Part shown: positions 7,353 through 10,589 of the stretch, piece by piece | Numbering within the stretch: position 1 is the first letter of the stretch | Layout: each line of letters opens with the position of its first letter | DNA from: Bryobacterales bacterium | Lineage (GTDB): Bacteria > Acidobacteriota > Terriglobia > Bryobacterales > Bryobacteraceae | Assembly (NCBI GenBank): GCA_003487005.1 | Contig: DNFG01000105.1 | Span: forward strand, 1-10,589 | Length of the DNA stretch: 10,589 bases | Direction: 5' to 3' | The notes under the pieces: generated by a model | What the model was told of the DNA's origin: nothing | The model's input: the letters and a program-made list of their open reading frames with translations, nothing else | Databases searched by the model: none | Position numbers and translations under genes: made by a program

Positions 7353-8087
7353 ATGAAGCTGAAAACAAAACTGCTGCTCGCAAGTTCCCTGATTGTCCTG
7401 GTTGTTCTCGGCCTCTCAGAAGGGATTGGCTATCGCATGACAAGCCAATTCCTGAGCGAGCACGAGGTACGCATGGCATCGGAGATGAACCACGGAACTG
7501 TCCTGGGGGACCTGCGCCAAGGGCGGCAGGCGCTTCTTGTGAATTTGACGACCCTGCATACATTTCACGGGATATTCACCATTATCGCCCTCATTCTGGC
7601 ATTGAATACACTCTGGAGCCGGACCGTGTTGGGCCCCTTAAATGATCTGCTTTGCCACATCAACTACATGAGGCGGGGGAACTGGGAGACTCCAGTTCCG
7701 GTTCGAAGCAAAGATGAGATAGGCGAGTTGACCGAGGCCTTCAATGAGCTTGGCGGCCAGCTCACCCTGACCGTTCATCAGTATGGAACAACCTCAAAAC
7801 TGTCGGCGATGGCGCTCTTGGGGCAGTCAATGGTCAAGAAGGCGCTGTCTGCCGCGGAGCTCTTGCGAGCATCAGAGGATCAGATCAAGAGCACCCGCGG
7901 TTTCGAAGAATCTGCGACCGATCCCGAACTCGCCCGCCTGCAATTGGCAATTCAGATGGTGGAGGAAATCCCTCTGCTGTTCGACGCGGAGTTTCAGCAC
8001 CAACTAAGCCTACTCGCGGCGCCGCGCACTCCCGGGACTGTGGGTTCGCAGGCTGCAAGTGGGAGAACCAACGAATGCACACAATAG
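7353..8087 (+). CDS. Stand-alone HAMP-domain membrane protein with a degenerate dimerisation helix, no kinase domain
   Basis: A 244-aa signalling-type protein of unknown function. It has a first membrane helix at about 7-27, a short periplasmic segment (28-70), a second helix (about 72-89) and a HAMP domain (about 90-142, ending with DEIGELTEAFNELGGQL). A helical stretch follows. Residues 149-163 (KLSAMALLGQSMVKK) resemble the start of a HisKA helix such as [15 protein letters not shown] of the neighbouring kinase, but lysine K162 replaces the phosphorylated histidine, and no N, G1, F or G2 boxes follow. It is therefore not an active kinase on its own. It could be a signal-transducing partner for the kinase at 4820 or for the broken sensor downstream, or the remnant of a larger kinase. 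The start ATG has no clear ribosome-binding site, and a stop codon lies five codons upstream in frame (7338-7340), so little extension is possible. Confidence 0.75.
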   Translation: MKLKTKLLLASSLIVLVVLGLSEGIGYRMTSQFLSEHEVRMASEMNHGTVLGDLRQGRQALLVNLTTLHTFHGIFTIIALILALNTLWSRTVLGPLNDLLCHINYMRRGNWETPVPVRSKDEIGELTEAFNELGGQLTLTVHQYGTTSKLSAMALLGQSMVKKALSAAELLRASEDQIKSTRGFEESATDPELARLQLAIQMVEEIPLLFDAEFQHQLSLLAAPRTPGTVGSQAASGRTNECTQ

Positions 8088-8318
8088 CGGCGCCTGCATT
8101 CTGCCGCATTCTGGGTGGTCTCCAATTCCACGCCCGGAAACACAGCGAGACCTGGTCCATTTCGTCGTGTCGTGTGGGAGTGCGCCGGCGGGTGGGAAAA
8201 TGATCGGACGAGCAACGCACCTCCTTCAACAGCTCCACATAGCACGGCCCAGTTGTCTGCACCAGTTGTGGCGAGACGCGACGGTTGTCGGTTCCTCCGG
8301 CACGAATGGGGAGCATTC
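8088..8318 (+). other. Intergenic gap between the HAMP-protein gene and the broken sensor gene
   Basis: The 231 bases contain no gene I can support. TCCAATTC at 8121-8128 repeats the 8-mer found at 3715-3722 in the efflux promoter region. A promoter for the downstream gene is likely here, but no strong -35/-10 or -24/-12 pair is visible. Confidence 0.5.
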
Positions 8319-8558
8319 ATGACACGAAAGCGATTCAATTGGTTCAAGGCGGCCGTGGCCATTGGTTTCTTGCTCGGCATCGTACTCTTGGTTGAGAGCA
8401 CTCTAACCTATCGTTACGTCACTCGCCATCTGATCCGAGATCATCTGACGTGGCAGGCCGCGCAGCACATAGCCGCGATTGAGAGCCGAACACGGCAGTT
8501 CAACATCGACGCGCAGGAGGAACTTCGTAAGCGTACGGCCCTGACCGTCTTGCCGTAA
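8319..8558 (+). pseudogene. 5' fragment of a membrane sensor-like gene, truncated by the IS66 element
   Basis: The frame starts at an ATG with a strong Shine-Dalgarno (GGGGAG at 8308-8313, five-base spacer) and gives 79 residues before a stop at 8556-8558. It has a basic N-terminus, one membrane helix (about 10-30) and an amphipathic helical segment. This is how the N-terminus of a two-TM sensor kinase or chemoreceptor looks just after TM1. The IS66 end lies at 8527 or 8555; in the latter case the TAA stop is supplied by the element's own GTAAG terminus. The last 10 or so residues may therefore be IS-derived. The remainder is expected beyond the far end of the element, outside this window. 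Kinase identity is inferred only from the fold-like N-terminus and the neighbouring signalling genes. Confidence 0.65.
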
Positions 8559-8580
8559 GTGGGTGTATGTGCGAAAGGCG

Positions 8581-8613
8581 CAAGTGTCCACTTACGGAAT
8601 AAGTGGACACTTG
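8581..8613. repeat. Perfect 14-bp hairpin just inside the IS66 end
   Basis: CAAGTGTCCACTTA (8581-8594) and TAAGTGGACACTTG (8600-8613) are perfect inverted copies around a five-base loop (CGGAA). It lies 10 bases past the tnpC stop. There is no T-run on either strand, so it is not a standard intrinsic terminator. It contains an inverted copy (8588-8597) of CCGTAAGTGG found at 8553-8562, which suggests a transposase-binding or subterminal structure. Confidence 0.75.
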
Positions 8614-8623
8614 GGGAGCGGGA

Positions 8624-10189
8624 TCAGAGGGCGGGGTCGGCGGCCGGTGAATCGTTCAGGCGCACGTTCCAGGGCAGGAGTTCGTTGATGCGGTTGATGG
8701 GGTGGCCGGCGATGCGTTCAAGCACGTGTCGCAGGTAGGCCTCGGGGTCGAGGCCGTTCAGTTTGGCCGTGCCGATCAGCGTGTACATGGCTGCGGCCCG
8801 GCTGCCACCTTCATTCGAGCCGACGAAGAGGTAGTTCTTGCGGCCCAGCGCCACGGCGCGCAGCGCGCGCTCGGCAGCGTTGTTGTCGATCTCGATGCGG
8901 CCATCGCCGGCATAGCGCACCAGGGCAGACCACTGCCCGAGCGCATAGCGGATCGCGGCGGCGACATCGGACTTTTGCATGATTTTTGACAGCGTGCTTT
9001 CGAGCCACTCGCGCAGGGACTCGAGCAGCGGCCGCGCGCGTTGCTGCCGGATCTCGTATCGTTCGTCCGGCGGCTTGCCGCGAATCGTATCTTCGATGGA
9101 GTAAAGCTCTCCGATGCGCCGCAGCGCTTCCTCCGCGACCGGCGACTTGTGCGCCTCGTAGAGTTCGTAAAACTTGCGGCGCACGTGCGCCCAGCAGCCG
9201 GCATGCTGGATCACGCCCTCCTCGTAGAGCCGGTTGAAGCCCGCGTAGGCATCGGCCTGCAGGATGCCGCGAAAGCCGCGGAGATGTTGCTGCGGATGGT
9301 CGCCTTTGCGGTCCGCCGAGTAGGCAAACCAAACGGCGGGAGCCGCAGCGCCGCCCGCCGGCCGGTCATCGCGGACGTACGTCCACAGCCGGGCCGTTTT
9401 GGCGGAGCCATTGCCCGGCGCCAGCACCGGCAAAGGCGTATCGTCGCCGTGCAGTTTGGCCGTGTCGAGCACGTGCCGCTTCACGGCTTCCACCAGCGGC
9501 GCCAGCACGCGGCTCGCCCCGCCGACCCAGCCGGCTAGCGTCGAGCGTTCCAGTTCGATGCCGGAGCGCGCGTAGATTTCCGACTGCCGGTACAGCGGCA
9601 GGTGATCGCTGAATTTCGAGACCAGCACATGCGCCAGCAGTCCGGGCCCGGCGAGACCCCGGTCGATGGGGCGGTTCGGCGCGGGCTCCTGCACGATGCG
9701 GTCGCAGCCGGTGCAGCAGAGCTTCGGGCGCACCTGGCGAATTACCTTGAAACTCGCGGGCACATATTCAAGAATTTCACTGATATCTTCGCCGAGGCGC
9801 CGCAAGGCCCCGCCGCAATCGGGGCAGGCTTCCTGCCGCGGAGCGATCGTGCGCGTTTCGCGCGGCAGATGCTCCGGTAACGGACGCCGGGCCGGCTTGC
9901 TGTCTGCCTCCGGGGCGGGCGCGGGAAGGAGCTTCTCGAAGAGCGGGGCGCTCTCGGCACGCCGTGTTTCCAGATCTTCCAGCTGCAGCTCCAATTGCTC
10001 AATCTTACGGTCGAGCTTCTCCGACTTGCGGCCAAACTGCATGCGGCGCAATTGGATGATGAGCAGCTTCAGGTGCTCGATCTGGGTGTCGCGCGCCTTG
10101 AGCAGTTCGCACTGCGCCAGGATCAGGGAGCGCAACGCATCGGCGTCGAGTCCCGTGAGATCCGGAGGATGAATATTGGCGGCGGCCAC
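8624..10189 (-). CDS. tnpC: IS66-family transposase TnpC
   Basis: DDE transposase of 521 aa, a normal full length for the family. An N-terminal leucine-zipper-like coiled coil (about 35-90) contains the family motif MQFGRKSEKLD (50-60). The zinc-finger domain has CPDC (C122, C125) and CTGC (C159, C162). The catalytic core has D249 (HGDDTP), D313 (LQADAYAGF) and E440 (NNAAERALR). The C-terminal segment TLIGTAKLNGLDPEAYL (470-486) is the usual IS66 tail. All catalytic residues are intact and the frame is unbroken, so it may be active. The start is a GTG at 10189 with no Shine-Dalgarno; a promoter-like -35/-10 pair lies immediately upstream. An out-of-frame ATG overlaps the start (10189-10191). 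Confidence 0.97.
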   Translation of the reverse strand: MAAANIHPPDLTGLDADALRSLILAQCELLKARDTQIEHLKLLIIQLRRMQFGRKSEKLDRKIEQLELQLEDLETRRAESAPLFEKLLPAPAPEADSKPARRPLPEHLPRETRTIAPRQEACPDCGGALRRLGEDISEILEYVPASFKVIRQVRPKLCCTGCDRIVQEPAPNRPIDRGLAGPGLLAHVLVSKFSDHLPLYRQSEIYARSGIELERSTLAGWVGGASRVLAPLVEAVKRHVLDTAKLHGDDTPLPVLAPGNGSAKTARLWTYVRDDRPAGGAAAPAVWFAYSADRKGDHPQQHLRGFRGILQADAYAGFNRLYEEGVIQHAGCWAHVRRKFYELYEAHKSPVAEEALRRIGELYSIEDTIRGKPPDERYEIRQQRARPLLESLREWLESTLSKIMQKSDVAAAIRYALGQWSALVRYAGDGRIEIDNNAAERALRAVALGRKNYLFVGSNEGGSRAAAMYTLIGTAKLNGLDPEAYLRHVLERIAGHPINRINELLPWNVRLNDSPAADPAL

Positions 10190-10195
10190 ATAGGA

Positions 10196-10224
10196 ATTAT
10201 GCGGGAAAGCGAGCTGTATTCCAA
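10196..10224 (-). promoter_or_regulatory. Sigma-70-like promoter directly before tnpC
   Basis: On the minus strand TTGGAA (10219-10224) and CATAAT (10196-10201) are separated by 17 bases, matching 4/6 and 5/6 of the consensus hexamers. The expected start of transcription is about 10189, at the tnpC GTG itself, so the transcript would be leaderless or nearly so. It sits in the AT-richer 75-bp gap between tnpB and tnpC. Confidence 0.4.
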
Positions 10225-10264
10225 GAGAATAATAAACGTTTCTGCGCTCTTTTGTTGTTTCTTT

Positions 10265-10589
10265 TCAGACCGCCATTTGTGGCGCCGCGGTCCGTGCCGG
10301 ACGCCGCCAGTCGATCCCCTCCAGCAGCATCGACAGTTGTGCGCGAGTCAGCGAAACCGTGCCTTCGCTGGCTTGCGGCCAGATGAACCGGCCGCGCTCG
10401 AGCCGCTTCGCAAACAGGCACATCCCGTCGCCGTCCCACCACAGTAGTTTGATCAGATCGCCGCGCCGGCCGCGAAAGACGAAGATGTGCCCGGCAAACG
10501 GATCCTGCGCCAGGCCCGTCTGCACGATCGCGCTGAGTCCGGTGAAGCCGCGCCGCAGGTCGGTCACTCCGGCCACGATCCAGACGTAG
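10265..10589 (-). CDS. tnpB: IS66 Orf2 accessory protein TnpB, partial (start outside window)
   Basis: A small IS66 accessory protein required with TnpA and TnpC for transposition in studied elements; its biochemical role is not settled. The visible 108 codons carry the family core: VAGVTDLRRGFTGLSAIV, then IFVFRGRRGDLIKLLWWDGDGMCLFAKRLERGRF, both strongly conserved in IS66 Orf2. The frame is open through the right edge: codons before the GTG at 10576 read YVWI, as expected inside the protein. That GTG is therefore not the start, and probably about 5-10 residues are missing. It ends 75 bp before tnpC on the same strand. Confidence 0.93.
   Translation of the reverse strand, partial: YVWIVAGVTDLRRGFTGLSAIVQTGLAQDPFAGHIFVFRGRRGDLIKLLWWDGDGMCLFAKRLERGRFIWPQASEGTVSLTRAQLSMLLEGIDWRRPARTAAPQMAV

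Larger units (their letters stand above)
8527..10589 (-). mobile_element. IS66-family insertion sequence (tnpC end; continues past right edge)
   Basis: The element carries tnpC and, upstream on the same strand, part of tnpB; this order (tnpA-tnpB-tnpC) is diagnostic of IS66. IS66 ends begin with GTAA and the insertion makes an 8-bp target duplication. Two candidate ends are visible: GTAAGCG at 8527, the better match to the common IS66 terminus, and GTAAGTGG at 8555. For the first, the duplicated target would be GGAACTTC (8519-8526); for the second, GTCTTGCC (8547-8554). The other end is outside the window, so the choice cannot be settled here. The element interrupts the sensor-like gene starting at 8319. 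Confidence 0.85.

Noticed and set aside
8042..8057. GG-N10-GC element at the end of the HAMP gene
   Set aside because: It scores 8/12 but lies inside coding sequence and over 250 bp from the next start codon; probably chance.
8115..8318. Upstream extension of the truncated sensor frame from ATG 8115
   Set aside because: The added 68 residues look non-coding in composition, and ATG 8319 has a strong ribosome-binding site.
10574..10576. GTG as the tnpB start
   Set aside because: The frame continues open to the right edge with residues expected inside the protein, so this is a partial gene.
1..10589. CRISPR arrays, tRNA or rRNA genes, phage defence genes
   Set aside because: No spaced direct repeats, cloverleaf-like sequences or defence-family motifs were seen anywhere in the window.

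Overview
The window reads like a chromosomal segment of a GC-rich Gram-negative bacterium. It encodes an outer-membrane factor, a periplasmic adaptor and a murein transglycosylase. The style of the Cus-type proteins (adaptor with a duplicated N-terminal metal-binding module, TolC protein with an IPFPGKRK motif) and the lytic transglycosylase / NtrB-like kinase / NtrC-like regulator arrangement suggest an acidobacterium (Solibacter-like). That assignment is inference from protein style only.

Layout. (1) Positions 1-3666, minus strand: a tightly packed tripartite heavy-metal efflux operon in the order TolC-type outer-membrane factor (cusC-like), adaptor cusB, pump cusA. The genes overlap by 4 and 8 bp, and cusA runs off the left edge. 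(2) Positions 3667-3966: a divergent intergenic region holding a sigma-54-type promoter candidate facing the efflux operon, a 9-bp inverted repeat straddling that promoter, and dyads about 100 bp upstream. (3) Positions 3967-7281, plus strand: a MltD-like lytic transglycosylase, a membrane sensor histidine kinase and a full-length NtrC-family sigma-54 activator; kinase and regulator overlap by ATGA. (4) Positions 7353-8087: a stand-alone two-TM HAMP protein with no catalytic kinase domain, preceded by a second sigma-54-like promoter candidate. (5) Positions 8319 to about 8526: the first part of another membrane sensor-like gene, cut off by (6) an IS66-family insertion sequence that fills the rest of the window (tnpC complete, tnpB partial, tnpA presumably outside).

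Working model: the kinase/activator pair senses an envelope or metal stress and drives the divergent cusCBA operon from a sigma-54 promoter, with the transglycosylase co-transcribed for local wall remodelling. The HAMP-only protein and the broken sensor would be further signalling parts of the same locus, the latter inactivated by IS66. Gene identities are well supported by sequence motifs. The regulatory links are hypotheses from promoter-like sequences and gene order. Several gene starts were moved inward from the longest open frame because good Shine-Dalgarno sequences sit in front of the internal start codons.
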